Shown here: positions 1 through 7,962 of the stretch, piece by piece
Position numbering within the stretch: position 1 is the first letter of the stretch
Layout of the letters: each line of letters starts with the position of its first letter
NCBI GenBank assembly: GCA_007376125.1
Contig: VMFQ01000007.1
Coordinates: 1 to 38,262, forward strand
Length of the DNA: 38,262 bases
Source of the DNA: Parcubacteria group bacterium Gr01-1014_33
Lineage (GTDB): Bacteria; Patescibacteriota; Minisyncoccia; Sungbacterales; HO2-52-23
Direction: 5' to 3'
The notes under the pieces: model-generated
Databases searched by the model: none
Told to the model about the DNA's origin: nothing
Seen by the model: the letters and a program-made list of their open reading frames with translations, nothing else
Program-made: the position numbers and the translations under genes

Positions 1-291
1 GCAATTTATATCGGGGAAACTGGAGAAGTTTCTCCAGATATGTTTAATATGTTGATACGCGAGTATCTTCAGGTACGCAGTTCTCCTCATTTCGAACAAA
101 GTTCTCCTCACTTCGCACAAAGAGCGAGGATGCGGCTTCTTGAGCGGCTTGTATCCGATCTCGTGTGGGTAGTGTGGAATTATACGCGACCAAAAAATCC
201 GAAACTTCAGGATCTACGACCCGTGGAGCAAGCGACAAATGTTGCGGCGCGCTTCAATGGCGTAAGGCAACTCTTGACACGCTATCAATAA
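1..291 (+). CDS. C-terminal part of an APH-fold kinase-like protein (5' end outside window)
   Basis: The frame is open from the first base to the TAA at 289-291, so the N-terminus lies upstream. The C-terminal stretch (a helix with VSDLVWVVWNYTRP, then RFNGVRQLL) matches the C-terminus of the next gene (VSNLLWVPWAHVKR, then RYENVKAILK), so the two are tandem paralogues. I assign it to the aminoglycoside/choline phosphotransferase fold only through that neighbour. Residues about 27-40 are a two-copy SSPHF(E/A)Q repeat encoded by a 21-bp tandem duplication. No catalytic motif falls inside the window, so substrate and activity are unknown. Confidence 0.6.
   Translation, partial: AIYIGETGEVSPDMFNMLIREYLQVRSSPHFEQSSPHFAQRARMRLLERLVSDLVWVVWNYTRPKNPKLQDLRPVEQATNVAARFNGVRQLLTRYQ
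79..120 (+). repeat. 21-bp tandem duplication inside a coding region
   Basis: Two adjacent 21-bp units (79-99 and 100-120) differ at two positions and keep the reading frame, giving two SSPHFxQ heptapeptides. The paralogue downstream has nothing equivalent, so this looks like an in-frame expansion. Confidence 0.8.
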
Positions 292-329
292 GAGATGTTT
301 TTTTAGTTCTTTTTGATTATAGCGATTAT

Positions 330-360
330 GCGGATGTGTGAACGTCCGCTTTTTTCTTTT
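330..360 (+). terminator. Rho-independent terminator after the first gene
   Basis: An 8-bp stem (GCGGATGT 330-337 with ACGTCCGC 342-349, one G-T pair, loop GTGA) is followed by a T-rich tract 350-360. It lies 38 bp after the stop of the first gene. Confidence 0.8.
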
Positions 361-789
361 ATACATCCATGATACTCTTGAACGTATGGAAACACCTCCC
401 AAGATAACAGAAATCAAAGAATGGATTCTGTCCCATAATCCATTAGGTTTGGCGCATGGCGGAACACTTTCGCTCAAAGATATTGATCCCAATCCATGGT
501 CGGGGCATTTTAATTATCTCATTGCGGCAGGCACAAAAAAGTGTGTGCTCCGGTTTCAAGGTCCGGAGTGGGGAACGCCTGCGGGGGTAGGAGACGAATA
601 CGAAAATTTAAAAGCGGTGCAAAAACACCGTGTGGGACCGAAGGTATTTTATTATGCCGATGATTTTTTCGGAGAGCCAATGATGTGCGAGGAGTATTTG
701 GACGGGAAACCGCTCAATCGGTTTTCCGCGCATACACAGCTCCGATCGTTTCCCGCGATTGGCCGCATGATCGCAAAAATAAATACAAT

Positions 790-964
790 GAGATGGTTAC
801 AAAACTATTTCTACTGCAATGCCGTATTTTCGGTTGCAACTTCGTCAGACTTCGCAAAAAGACTTATCACCGCAGCGCTACTGCGCTTCAAGTCTTTTTG
901 CTCGTCTTTCTTGTCTCGCTCAAAAATACGGCATTTCGTAACGAAATAGTTTTGTAACCATCTC
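790..964. mobile_element. Hairpin MITE-like element, family A, 175 bp, TSD AAT
   Basis: The ends are perfect inverted copies of GAGATGGTTACAAAACTATT. Complementarity continues inwards (GCCGTATTTT and its complement; the CAAAAAGACTT region), so almost the whole element folds into one imperfect hairpin. AAT is duplicated at 787-789 and 965-967. There is no long ORF. A core TTCTACTGCAA is shared with the family B elements at 1059 and 37615. It interrupts the kinase-like gene. Confidence 0.9.
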
Positions 965-1058
965 AATTCCATTTCCTGAAGAGCTCTTGTCGCTCCGCGA
1001 ACGCGCCATGAATTTTCTCCGGCACAAAGACACCTGGCGGATTCGCACGGAAGCTATT

Positions 1059-1217
1059 AGACCTACTGCGTAATAATCTTTCTACTGCAATTTCCAGATT
1101 TCGGCTACGACTTTGCAAAAATTATTCAACATATACGCGGTATATGCTTCATAATTTTTGCTGCGTCTCGCTTGAAATCTGAAAATTTCGCTACGAAAAT
1201 TATCACGCAGTAGGTCT
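1059..1217. mobile_element. Hairpin MITE-like element, family B, 159 bp, TSD ATT
   Basis: The termini AGACCTACTGCGTAATAAT and ATTATCACGCAGTAGGTCT are inverted, with one mismatch. ATT is duplicated at 1056-1058 and 1218-1220. The interior (TTCTACTGCAA, then TTTCGGCTACGACTTTGCAA) resembles the interior of element A at 790, although the outer ends differ. Non-coding. It is the second insertion in the kinase-like gene. Confidence 0.9.
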
Positions 1218-1830
1218 ATTTTACTTGACCGCGAGTTGAGGGATACGGGACACGAAATAAAAAAACTTATTCCGCCGGCGGAAGAAATGCTCCATGCCGG
1301 AGAAGAAGCGCTTGCCCGCGTCTTAAAAACTCATCCGCCCGCGTTTATTTTTGAAAGCGCGCATGTGGGGCATTGCATGCGGCTTCGCCGAAGGGGATTT
1401 CGTTTCGTAAATTGGGAGAAAGTGAGTTTCGGGGATCCCAGTTTTACCCTTGCCGTGTTTCTCTCATCAATTTCCGAGCGAGATGATTTTTTAAGCGTAA
1501 AGGAGATAATGGTAAAAAAATATCTCCAGATCAATCCGGTTCCGGAATGTACCGCGCTTCTTGATTTTCGCTTGAAAGAGCGCGCGGTATCCAATCTGCT
1601 CTGGGTGCCGTGGGCGCATGTAAAGCGGCGCGAGGCGGGCGAGGCAGGAAGCGCGCCGGATTTGGGCAGGCGGTATGAGAATGTAAAAGCAATACTAAAA
1701 GAATTCCAAGGAAAGCGGAAATGATCTATAGTGTACGGGTGTTTTCATTGCAGAGAAACGGTTAGTGATCGCTACCGACGTTGTCGTGGCGCGCAATCCC
1801 GCGGCGTAGTATCTCACGAGATTGCTTCCT

Positions 1831-1870
1831 AAAAACATTCCAATATTCTCAAGAATGTTGGAATGTTTTT
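1831..1870. repeat. Palindrome of the AACATTCC family, copy 1
   Basis: The arms AAAAACATTCCAA and TTGGAATGTTTTT are inverted around a TATTCTCAAGAATG centre. A second copy in the opposite orientation is at 15455-15490, with two extra mismatches. Confidence 0.85.
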
Positions 1871-1985
1871 GCGGTGCCTGCAGTGACAGACGAACGGGGG
1901 CGCACACGCATAGGTCCGGATAATCTTTTTCATTAGTGTGCCCCGTATATAAACCCCGTATAGCTCTCAAGAGATTATACGGGGT

Positions 1986-2054
1986 CAACTTCGGCGATCT
2001 TCATTTTGTCCCGCCCTTTTGGTAGCACTCAAAAGGGCGGGACAGCCGAAGTTG
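1986..2054. repeat. CAACTTCGGC inverted-repeat element, copy 1
   Basis: The outer arms CAACTTCGGC (1986-1995) and GCCGAAGTTG (2045-2054) enclose a second palindrome, TGTCCCGCCCTTTTG with its complement. The same arms bound the element at 15576-15695. No clear target duplication here. Confidence 0.8.
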
Positions 2055-2255
2055 TATTACGGATGTGCATAACCCTCTTGACTTTTACTGTTCTATTTGA
2101 TATATTGAGCAAAGTGAGTGTTTTTATCCCGGCTTGCCGGGAGAAAACTCCAATTTGTCCTGCATAAAATCCCGCGTACGCGGGGTTTTGTGTTAAAGGG
2201 CTTTGTCTAAAATTTGGAGCACGGGGTGCGAACAAATTTTAGCGACAAAACCTTT

Positions 2256-2360
2256 ACCCCCATCTATTTCTACTACTGATTCGAGAGATTTGAGGAGAGG
2301 GTATTGCAGTATGACCCTTACCATACACACAAGGATTCATTAGTAGAAATAGGTGGGGGT
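2256..2360. repeat. CCCCCA-ended inverted-repeat element, copy 1
   Basis: Twenty-base arms (2256-2275 and 2341-2360, one G-T mismatch) begin ACCCCCATCTATTTCTACTA. The ends resemble those of the element in maf (20071-20195) and the one at 38122-38251 (CCCCACACCTACTTTT type). Confidence 0.75.
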
Positions 2361-2419
2361 GCTCAATGGTGTAGTAAATTTTACTGCGCCATAGGCTTGT
2401 AAATTTTAACACCATTGGC

Positions 2420-3568
2420 ATGAAAAAAGCGCTTCTTCTTTATGGCGCAACCGACATAGGCCCTTCCCATTTTTCGGGCGATTTGCTGTGGAGGACTGGA
2501 TTTAAAGCGCCTGATCCGTTTTTCCTCATAGAAATTGAGGGGAAGGCGTTTCTCTTTGCTTCGCCCCTTGAACTTGAACGTGCAGAGAAAGAGGCGCGCG
2601 CGGATACCATACTCTCGCTCCACGACTACACCAAAAGAACTCAAAGAAAAACAGAGATAGAGGGAATACTTCTTTTTCTCAAAGAGCGGGCAATAGAAGC
2701 CGTTGTGGCATCCTCGGACATTCCCTACATAATAGGAAGGGCAATCGCGCGTGCGTTTTCTCTTGAAATAAAAAATGCTCCTTTCTATCCTCTTCGCGCG
2801 CTCAAAACCGATGCGGAGATTGACGAGATTCGTAACGCTCAAGCCGCGGTTGAACGCGCTCTGGAAAATGCGCTAGATTTTCTAAAAGGGTGCGTCATCC
2901 GCGAAGGGAAAATCTATGCGGGAGAAACAGCAATAACCGCAGAAGCGCTTCGTGGCCGGATTGACTCATCGCTTTATAGCGGGGGGTATCTTGGGATAGA
3001 CACGATTGTCACTCCGGGCATTCAAGCCGCAGATCCGCATGCACTCGGAACAGGACTCCTTATTCCGTACGCGCCGATCGTGATAGACATTTTTCCCCTT
3101 TCCATCAAGACGCATTATTATTCGGATCAGACACGGACAATTTTTAAAGGCGAACCGGCAGAGGCGTATAAAAAGATGTATCGGGCGGTGCTTGAGGCGC
3201 AGCTTTTCGCGATACAGAAAATAAAAAGCGGCGTAGACGGAAGCGTCGTGTACGATGAGGTGATACGCTATTTTGAGTCAAACGGCTTTAAGACCGATTT
3301 TTCGCGGCGTCCTATGGAAGGATTTTTCCACGGACTGGGGCACGGCGTGGGGATTGATATACACGAGTTTCCCCGTTTGGGACATACGCCGGAAATTCTT
3401 GAGGAACGAAACGTGGTAACGGTTGAGCCCGGACTTTATTACACGCATGCCGAGAACGGGATTTTGCCCGGCGGCATACGAATTGAGGATATTGTCGTGG
3501 TGGGCAAAAATTCGTGTGAAAATCTTACGGCGTTTCCAAAGCGATTGGAAGATATAATTATTCCATAG
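2420..3568 (+). CDS. M24 family Xaa-Pro aminopeptidase-like metallopeptidase
   Basis: Cytosolic dinuclear-metal aminopeptidase of the pita-bread (M24) fold, expected to release an N-terminal residue before proline. The N-terminal creatinase-like domain is about residues 1-125 and the catalytic domain about 130-382. All five metal ligands are visible: D223 (VIDIF), D236 (YYSDQTR), H308 (in GLGHGVGIDIHE), E336 (VTVEPGLY) and E356 (IRIEDIV). The length of 382 aa is normal for a PepQ-like enzyme. The start is the first ATG after a hairpin; no Shine-Dalgarno is visible. It is a lone gene between repeat-rich spacers. Methionine aminopeptidase is unlikely because of the full N-terminal domain. Confidence 0.92.
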   Translation: MKKALLLYGATDIGPSHFSGDLLWRTGFKAPDPFFLIEIEGKAFLFASPLELERAEKEARADTILSLHDYTKRTQRKTEIEGILLFLKERAIEAVVASSDIPYIIGRAIARAFSLEIKNAPFYPLRALKTDAEIDEIRNAQAAVERALENALDFLKGCVIREGKIYAGETAITAEALRGRIDSSLYSGGYLGIDTIVTPGIQAADPHALGTGLLIPYAPIVIDIFPLSIKTHYYSDQTRTIFKGEPAEAYKKMYRAVLEAQLFAIQKIKSGVDGSVVYDEVIRYFESNGFKTDFSRRPMEGFFHGLGHGVGIDIHEFPRLGHTPEILEERNVVTVEPGLYYTHAENGILPGGIRIEDIVVVGKNSCENLTAFPKRLEDIIIP

Positions 3569-4000
3569 CGTAGTCTCAAGGCATGAGAAGGGTTATACTC
3601 TCCCGCTCATTCCGCTAAAAGCGAAATGGGCGGGATTGCTGTTTGTGTCTGAAATTTTTTCTCCCGCTGAAAGCGGGATCAAAATTTTAGACACACAGGG
3701 AACAACATTTTGTCTCCCGACATAATGTCGGGATCCCGACTTCCTTAATTTATATTATAGATGAAGCGTCGGGACTTATGCCTGTCCCGAACTTAATCTC
3801 GACAGAAGAGCTACTTTATTCTTGAGGCACGAGAAGGGTTTTACTCCAAGATTTTGTCCTTATGTGAGTGCCAGCTTCTCATGCCATGAGAATAAATTAG
3901 AAGTCGAGATTAAGTGCGGGGTGAAAGTGCCCGCTTCCTCTTTATTGTACATAACCCCTCTCGTTATTGCAAATCGGACGATTTGTGAAATAATACCCTC
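3569..4000. other. Gene-free stretch with nested inverted repeats before murB
   Basis: No gene is visible. A palindrome with GTGTCTGAAATTTT and AAAATTTTAGACAC arms (about 3645-3695) encloses a CCCGCTGAAAGCGGG hairpin. CCCGACATAATGTCGGG lies near 3717. Arms ACTTAATCTCGAC (about 3790) and GTCGAGATTAAG (about 3903) form a larger inverted repeat. GAGAAGGGTT(A/T)TACTC occurs twice as a direct repeat (about 3586 and 3831). Confidence 0.65.
3967..3994 (+). promoter_or_regulatory. Candidate leaderless promoter of murB
   Basis: TTGCAA (3967-3972), a 16-bp spacer and AATAAT (3989-3994) sit six bases before the ATG at 4001. That is the same -10-to-start distance as at 17788, 34344 and 12274. There is no Shine-Dalgarno. 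Confidence 0.5.
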
Positions 4001-4945
4001 ATGGCTTTAGAAATAAAAGAGCATATATCCCTTGCATTCTTTACTATATATAAAATAGGGGGGTTCGCAAGGTTTTTTGTGGAAGCAAAAAGCGCTGAAG
4101 AAGTGGAAGAAGCGCTCGGTTTTGCCGCGAAAAAAAATATCCCATTTTTTATTCTCGGTGCGGGTTCAAACATTCTTGTCTCGGACAAAGGATTTGACGG
4201 ACTGGTAATAAGAATGAACGGAGGAGAGGTAAAAAGCGACGGCAATCGGTTGATTGCGGACGCGGGCGTTATGATGGCGCGCGCCGCCTTGGAGGCACAA
4301 AAAGCCGGACTTTCCGGATTTGAATGGGGGATTGGAGTGCCGGGAACAATCGGTGGCTCGGTGCGGGGAAATGCGGGATGCTTCGGATCGGAGATTAATG
4401 ATGTAATAGAATCTGTTAAAGTATTCGATTTTCAAAAACCTACAACCTACAACCTACAACCTACTGACTGCGAATTTAGCTATCGCGATTCTATTTTCAA
4501 GCGACGTCCCGAATGGATTATTCTTTCGGCGACGCTTCGGCTTCAAAAAGGAGATCCGAACGAAATCCGCGAGAAAATGGCAAATTTGATAAAAGAACGT
4601 ACTGCAAAGCAAGACATTGGCACAAAATCGTGCGGCTGTATCTTCAAAAATATTTCATGGTCACGAAAAGATATAAACAGACAAGAACTTTTGCCCCGAT
4701 TTACCGAATTGGAAAAATTTGGCGAACGTCCGGGAATCCCGGCCTCTTTTCTCATTGATATGGCCGGACTCAAAGGTAGGCGCGTGGGAAAAATATCAAT
4801 TTCTTCGCGGCACGCCAATTTTTTTATAAACGAAGGCGGAGGAACCGCGGAAGAGGTGATAATGCTGATTGCCATCGCAAAAGATATAGTAAGAAGAACA
4901 TTCGGGCTTTCATTGGAAGAAGAAATCCAATACGTAGGATTTTAA
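4001..4945 (+). CDS. murB: UDP-N-acetylenolpyruvoylglucosamine reductase
   Basis: FAD-dependent reductase that makes UDP-MurNAc for peptidoglycan synthesis in the cytoplasm. The N-terminal FAD-binding half shows YKIGGFARFFVE, ILGAGSNILVSDKG and GIGVPGTIGGSVRGNAGCFG. The C-terminal half has FSYRDSIFK, SCGCIFKN (the proton-donor position is Cys rather than the usual Ser), IDMAGLKGRRVG and SSRHANFFIN. Its 314 aa fit the family. Residues about 146-155 (PTTYNLQPT) come from four copies of a heptanucleotide, AACCTAC, that also occurs between genes at 7396. The start is supported by a -10 box six bases upstream, suggesting a leaderless mRNA. A terminator follows at 4977. Confidence 0.96.
   Translation: MALEIKEHISLAFFTIYKIGGFARFFVEAKSAEEVEEALGFAAKKNIPFFILGAGSNILVSDKGFDGLVIRMNGGEVKSDGNRLIADAGVMMARAALEAQKAGLSGFEWGIGVPGTIGGSVRGNAGCFGSEINDVIESVKVFDFQKPTTYNLQPTDCEFSYRDSIFKRRPEWIILSATLRLQKGDPNEIREKMANLIKERTAKQDIGTKSCGCIFKNISWSRKDINRQELLPRFTELEKFGERPGIPASFLIDMAGLKGRRVGKISISSRHANFFINEGGGTAEEVIMLIAIAKDIVRRTFGLSLEEEIQYVGF
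4437..4464 (+). repeat. Heptanucleotide array (AACCTAC x4) inside murB
   Basis: Four perfect 7-bp units cover 28 bp in the coding strand. Seven is not a multiple of three, so gain or loss of one unit would shift the frame. The same heptamer, phased as CTACAAC, is repeated four times at 7396-7423 in a spacer. Confidence 0.9.
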
Positions 4946-4976
4946 ATCCCGATTTTTTACTTGTAGGATAAAAAAT

Positions 4977-4997
4977 CTCTCTTTGCGGAGAGTTTTT
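4977..4997 (+). terminator. Rho-independent terminator after murB
   Basis: The stem CTCTC (4977-4981) with GAGAG (4988-4992), loop TTTGCG, is followed by TTTTT and preceded by an A tract. Confidence 0.7.
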
Positions 4998-5040
4998 ATT
5001 AAATTTTTTCAAAAATAGCGCAATAAAAAGTTATTCACTG

Positions 5041-5069
5041 TTGACATTTTATTTTTTTTGTAAGAAAAT
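5041..5069 (+). promoter_or_regulatory. Candidate promoter of the SET-domain gene
   Basis: TTGACA at 5041-5046, a 17-bp very T-rich spacer and GAAAAT at 5064-5069 (4 of 6 to consensus). It lies just after the murB terminator. Confidence 0.5.
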
Positions 5070-5117
5070 TAAAAAAGTGTGTTGAAAATTTTTTATTACT
5101 ATGTAAAAAACTTTCAA

Positions 5118-5651
5118 ATGCGGGAAGAAAATAAAAATAAATTATCCATGACTATACAAGAACTAATCCAAGATTTGGAAAAAAATGTGTATTGCCGTCT
5201 CAATCGTTCGTCTGTGGAGGGGATAGGAGTAGTGGCGATACGGGATATTCCCAAAGGTACCAATATATTTACGGGAGTGAAGAAGAACAGATGGAAGAGT
5301 ATACCTGTTGATGCTGTCTTGCGTAATAAAAAGATCATAAAAGAAGTAAAAGAAATGATATTGAGTTTTTATGCGGTGGAGGCGGGAGTGATTTATTTTC
5401 CCGACCAGAGTCTGAATGAATTGGATATTTCTTTTTACCTCAACCATTCGGATACGCCGAATGTGGAATTTGTGGAGAAAAGCGATATATTTATCACCGC
5501 GCGTAGCATAAAAAAAGGAGAAGAACTTTTTGCGGATTATCGGACATACTCTGACGAATATATGCCGTCGGCGGACGCTAATGGTATTATCACCCGCGAA
5601 TGGCATGGCATGAGAAATAGAAAAAATAGGGAGGAAACAGCACGCGCTTAG
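5118..5651 (+). CDS. SET-domain protein (lysine methyltransferase-like)
   Basis: A compact SET protein. Visible core motifs are GIGVVAIRDIPKGTNIF near the N-terminus, LDISFYLNHSDTPNVEF (the NHS pseudoknot strand that contacts S-adenosylmethionine) and IKKGEELFADYRTYSD (GEEL and DY, catalytic Tyr region). Such proteins transfer methyl groups from SAM to protein lysines; the target here is unknown. Possible starts are GTG 5079, ATG 5118 and ATG 5148; none has a Shine-Dalgarno, and the SET core starts only after 5148, so the N-terminus is uncertain. It stands alone between the murB terminator and a repeat. Confidence 0.85.
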   Translation: MREENKNKLSMTIQELIQDLEKNVYCRLNRSSVEGIGVVAIRDIPKGTNIFTGVKKNRWKSIPVDAVLRNKKIIKEVKEMILSFYAVEAGVIYFPDQSLNELDISFYLNHSDTPNVEFVEKSDIFITARSIKKGEELFADYRTYSDEYMPSADANGIITREWHGMRNRKNREETARA

Positions 5652-5670
5652 ATGAGCGGATAAGGAAATA

Positions 5671-5836
5671 AGAACCTGTTCACGATCTCGCGGTACCCAA
5701 CCTGAAAATGCGGGTTTTTGAGCGAAAAACGAGTCGGAGCACGAAGCGTAATGGTATTACGATGAGTGCGAGACGAAGTTTTGCAGCCAAAAACATGCAT
5801 TTTCAGGTAGGGGGAAGATCGTGAACAGGTGGTTCT
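5671..5836. repeat. Inverted-repeat element with CCTGTTCACGATCT arms
   Basis: AGAACC-TGTTCACGATCT on the left and its complement at 5810-5836 on the right (three extra bases bulged) enclose CTGAAAATGC and GCATTTTCAG, so the 166-bp element folds on itself. No target duplication is clear and no second copy is in the window. Confidence 0.75.
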
Positions 5837-5853
5837 AAGAGAAAGAGAAATTT

Positions 5854-5947
5854 ACCCCGTTAGAGAATGCCCCGCGGCTTGCTGCGGGGTCTGGCGGCTC
5901 AATACGAACGCGGGGTTCAATGCCCCGCGCGAGTTCTCTAACGGGGT
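5854..5947. repeat. CCCCGTTAGA palindrome family, copy 1
   Basis: Fourteen-base arms ACCCCGTTAGAGAA (5854-5867) and complement (5934-5947) enclose two GC-rich hairpins (5870-5889 and about 5909-5929). It ends six bases before the next start codon. The same arms occur at 30279-30320 and within mutY at 37111-37153. Confidence 0.85.
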
Positions 5948-5952
5948 TTACT

Positions 5953-7335
5953 ATGGCAAATGAAATAAAAAACGGGAATGGGGCTTCCGGAAGTAGCCAC
6001 AATGGGCAGAACGGCCAAAATGGAAATAACGGGGCAATACAAAACGGCGAAAAACCACGATTAAAGTTTCTTTTTATTTCGTGGGAGTCGCTTTCCGGGG
6101 ATGTGGCGTGGCGGCTTACACAGGAAGGCCATGAAGTGAAATATTGGAGCAAGGACTCGGATGATGCGGATGTCTATATTGGTTTTGTGGAGAAAGTGGA
6201 GCGATGGGAAGACCATAAGGATTGGGCTGATGTTATCGTGTTTGACGACACCGGGTTCGGGAAGATTGCCGATGCTTTGCGCCGATCAGGAAAATTAGTC
6301 GTTGGCGGGAACGAATATACCGATCGCCTGGAAGAAGACCGTGAATTTGGGCAAGCGGAAATGAAACGAGTGGGGATGACAGTACTGCCGCACTGGGATT
6401 TTAGCGATTTTGAGGAAGCAATCCGCTTTATCAAGGAAAATCCGGGCCGGTATGTCTTCAAGCCCTCGGGGAGCGTGCTCACCGATCAGAAAGGCATCCT
6501 TTTTATCGGTCAGGAAGACTCGGGCGCGGATCTTTTAGAGGTGCTTGAGCACAACAAAAACACATGGGCTAAAAAAATCAAGAGATTTCAACTGCAGAAA
6601 TTTGCGAACGGCGTGGAGGTTGCGGTGGGCGCGTTTTTTAACGGCAAGGATTTTATACGGCCGCTGTGTGTTAACTTTGAACATAAGAAACTTTTTCCCG
6701 GTGAGATCGGCCCCTACACCGGAGAGATGGGAACGCTGGTGTATTGGGGCGAGCCCAACAAAATTTTCAGCATGACGCTTGAGAAACTGAAACCCGCACT
6801 TGCAGAATCGGGTTATATTGGGTACGTGGATATCAACTGCGTGGCGAATAACAACGGAATTTACCCATTGGAGATTACCGCACGTCTCGGCTACCCGATT
6901 ATCTATATACAACTGGAAGGAATTTTGACGACTGCGGGAGAATGGTTGTCGAAACTGGCGCGCGGAGAATCGTTTGAATTACGCGTTAAGAAGGGATTCC
7001 AAGTCGGGGTGGTAGTGGCGGTGCCGCCGTTTCCGTATCATGACAGACGCGAGGCCGACATCTACCACGATTTGTCAATCGTGTTTCGCAAACCAAATTT
7101 GGAGGGGGTGCATTTGGGAAAAGTGAAGATTGTGGAGGGTGAGTGGCATCCTGCGGGCGAGTCCGGATATGCGCTTGTGGTTACCGGTTCGGGCACCACA
7201 GTCGCGGAAGCGCGAAAAATGGCGTATAATAGGATTGATAATATTATTTTACAAAACAAGTTCTATCGCACCGATATCGGGATTCGCTGGAACACGGATA
7301 GCGATAAACTTCAATCGTGGGGATACCTTTACTAG
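5953..7335 (+). CDS. ATP-grasp ligase, phosphoribosylamine-glycine ligase-like
   Basis: The 460-aa protein matches the PurD/GARS ATP-grasp architecture. Residues about 40-110 form a Rossmann-like pre-ATP-grasp domain (KFLFISWESLSGDVAWRL), then the ATP-grasp core with YVFKPSGS and VEVAVGAFF, then YVDINCVANNNGIYPLEITARLG (the metal-binding E/N region), and a C-terminal PurD-like domain. PurD joins glycine to phosphoribosylamine in purine synthesis, but no other purine gene is nearby, so the substrate may differ. The first 30 residues are a low-complexity Asn-Gly linker (NGQNGQNGNNG). ATG 5953 is chosen because the in-frame upstream codons derive from the adjacent palindrome. Confidence 0.82.
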   Translation: MANEIKNGNGASGSSHNGQNGQNGNNGAIQNGEKPRLKFLFISWESLSGDVAWRLTQEGHEVKYWSKDSDDADVYIGFVEKVERWEDHKDWADVIVFDDTGFGKIADALRRSGKLVVGGNEYTDRLEEDREFGQAEMKRVGMTVLPHWDFSDFEEAIRFIKENPGRYVFKPSGSVLTDQKGILFIGQEDSGADLLEVLEHNKNTWAKKIKRFQLQKFANGVEVAVGAFFNGKDFIRPLCVNFEHKKLFPGEIGPYTGEMGTLVYWGEPNKIFSMTLEKLKPALAESGYIGYVDINCVANNNGIYPLEITARLGYPIIYIQLEGILTTAGEWLSKLARGESFELRVKKGFQVGVVVAVPPFPYHDRREADIYHDLSIVFRKPNLEGVHLGKVKIVEGEWHPAGESGYALVVTGSGTTVAEARKMAYNRIDNIILQNKFYRTDIGIRWNTDSDKLQSWGYLY

Positions 7336-7395
7336 CGGGTAGCTTGTAGGAAGTGGGTGGTAGGAATAAGGGAATAACATTTAAATCTTTTTTTA

Positions 7396-7423
7396 CTACA
7401 ACCTACAACCTACAACCTACAAC
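7396..7423. repeat. Heptanucleotide array CTACAAC x4
   Basis: Four perfect units lie in the spacer between the ATP-grasp gene and the HPF gene. A degenerate inverted counterpart (GTAGG-rich, about 7340-7364) lies on the other side, so the spacer can form an imperfect hairpin. The same heptamer is inside murB at 4437. Confidence 0.85.
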
Positions 7424-7444
7424 CTATTTCCTAATGCCTAATTC

Positions 7445-7861
7445 ATGCGCGTTACCATTCGGCAAAAAGATATAGAAATAACCCCGGCGCTTCACGAATA
7501 CATTAAACAAAAAATAGTCCGGCCGGTGGAAAAATTCCTGAAGCGCGAAGAACGCGAGGGAACGCCGCTTTTGGATATTGAAGTGGCGCGTACCACGCGC
7601 CACCATAAAAAAGGCGAGGTATATCGCGTATCCGTGTCTCTTACGCTCGGCAAAAAACTTATCCGGGCGGAGGTGGAAAACGAGGATGTGCATGCGGCGT
7701 GCGATGTGATTGAAGATGAGTTGAAACGCAAAATCACCTCATATAAGACGCGCGCGTTTTCCATGTTTAAGCGGATGGCGCGTCGCGTAAAAAAAGAACT
7801 TCGTTTTGATCGCGCCGCGCGGCTTTTCCGCAAGGGTCGCGATTGGCATGAAGGGAATTAG
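7445..7861 (+). CDS. hpf: Ribosome hibernation-promoting factor (HPF/RaiA family)
   Basis: A 138-aa protein of the sigma-54-modulation/S30AE family, which binds the decoding region of the 30S subunit and stops translation in resting cells. Family features: the opening MRVTIRQKDIEITPALHEYI, the LDIEVARTTRHHKKGEVYRV strand, VSLTLGKKLIRAE and the helix VHAACDVIEDELKRKITSYK. It is the short form: the C-terminal dimerisation domain of long HPF is missing, replaced by a basic tail (RRVKKELRFDRAARLFRKGR). ATG 7445 gives the normal N-terminus; no Shine-Dalgarno is visible. Confidence 0.92.
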   Translation: MRVTIRQKDIEITPALHEYIKQKIVRPVEKFLKREEREGTPLLDIEVARTTRHHKKGEVYRVSVSLTLGKKLIRAEVENEDVHAACDVIEDELKRKITSYKTRAFSMFKRMARRVKKELRFDRAARLFRKGRDWHEGN

Positions 7862-7962
7862 TCGTCTCTTTGCGGAGTTCAAGTGCAAAATAGGTATGCA
7901 GAGTTTTTAAGTCGTATCCCAACGGCGCGCGCATAAATCCCGCGCCTGTCTGCGGGGTTCCG

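Larger units (their letters stand above)
386..1724 (+). pseudogene. APH-fold kinase-like gene broken by two hairpin mobile elements
   Basis: The N-terminal half (from ATG 386) reads as an aminoglycoside/choline-kinase-like lobe: a glycine/serine-containing loop, KCVLRF, then MCEEYLDGKPL, which matches the hinge region. The C-terminal half resumes later and ends at TGA 1722-1724. Two inserts, 790-964 and 1059-1217, interrupt it, each flanked by a 3-bp duplication (AAT and ATT). Removing each insert plus one duplication gives one uninterrupted 333-codon frame (332 aa) across both joints: IAKINTIPFPEELL and RTEAILLDRELR. The usual HGDxxxxN catalytic motif is not recognisable (FESAHVGHC there) and IDWE is VNWE, so the ancestor may already have been a pseudo-kinase. 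It is related to the preceding gene. As it stands it cannot make the full protein. Confidence 0.85.
1725..2419. other. Gene-free stretch packed with palindromes
   Basis: I see no gene here. It holds successive inverted repeats: 1831-1870; 1954-1984 (CCCCGTATA arms); 1986-2054; a short TCCCGGC/GCCGGGA hairpin near 2130; 2167-2190 (CCCGCGTACGCGGG); 2197-2253 (arms containing CTAAAATTTG and CAAATTTTAG); 2256-2360; and 2370-2415 (GTAAATTTTAC arms) ending just before the next start codon. The palindromes are packed almost end to end. Confidence 0.75.

Noticed and set aside
3822-4010. 62-codon open frame before murB
   Set aside because: It consists of direct and inverted repeat sequence, has no start signal and runs into the murB start in another frame.
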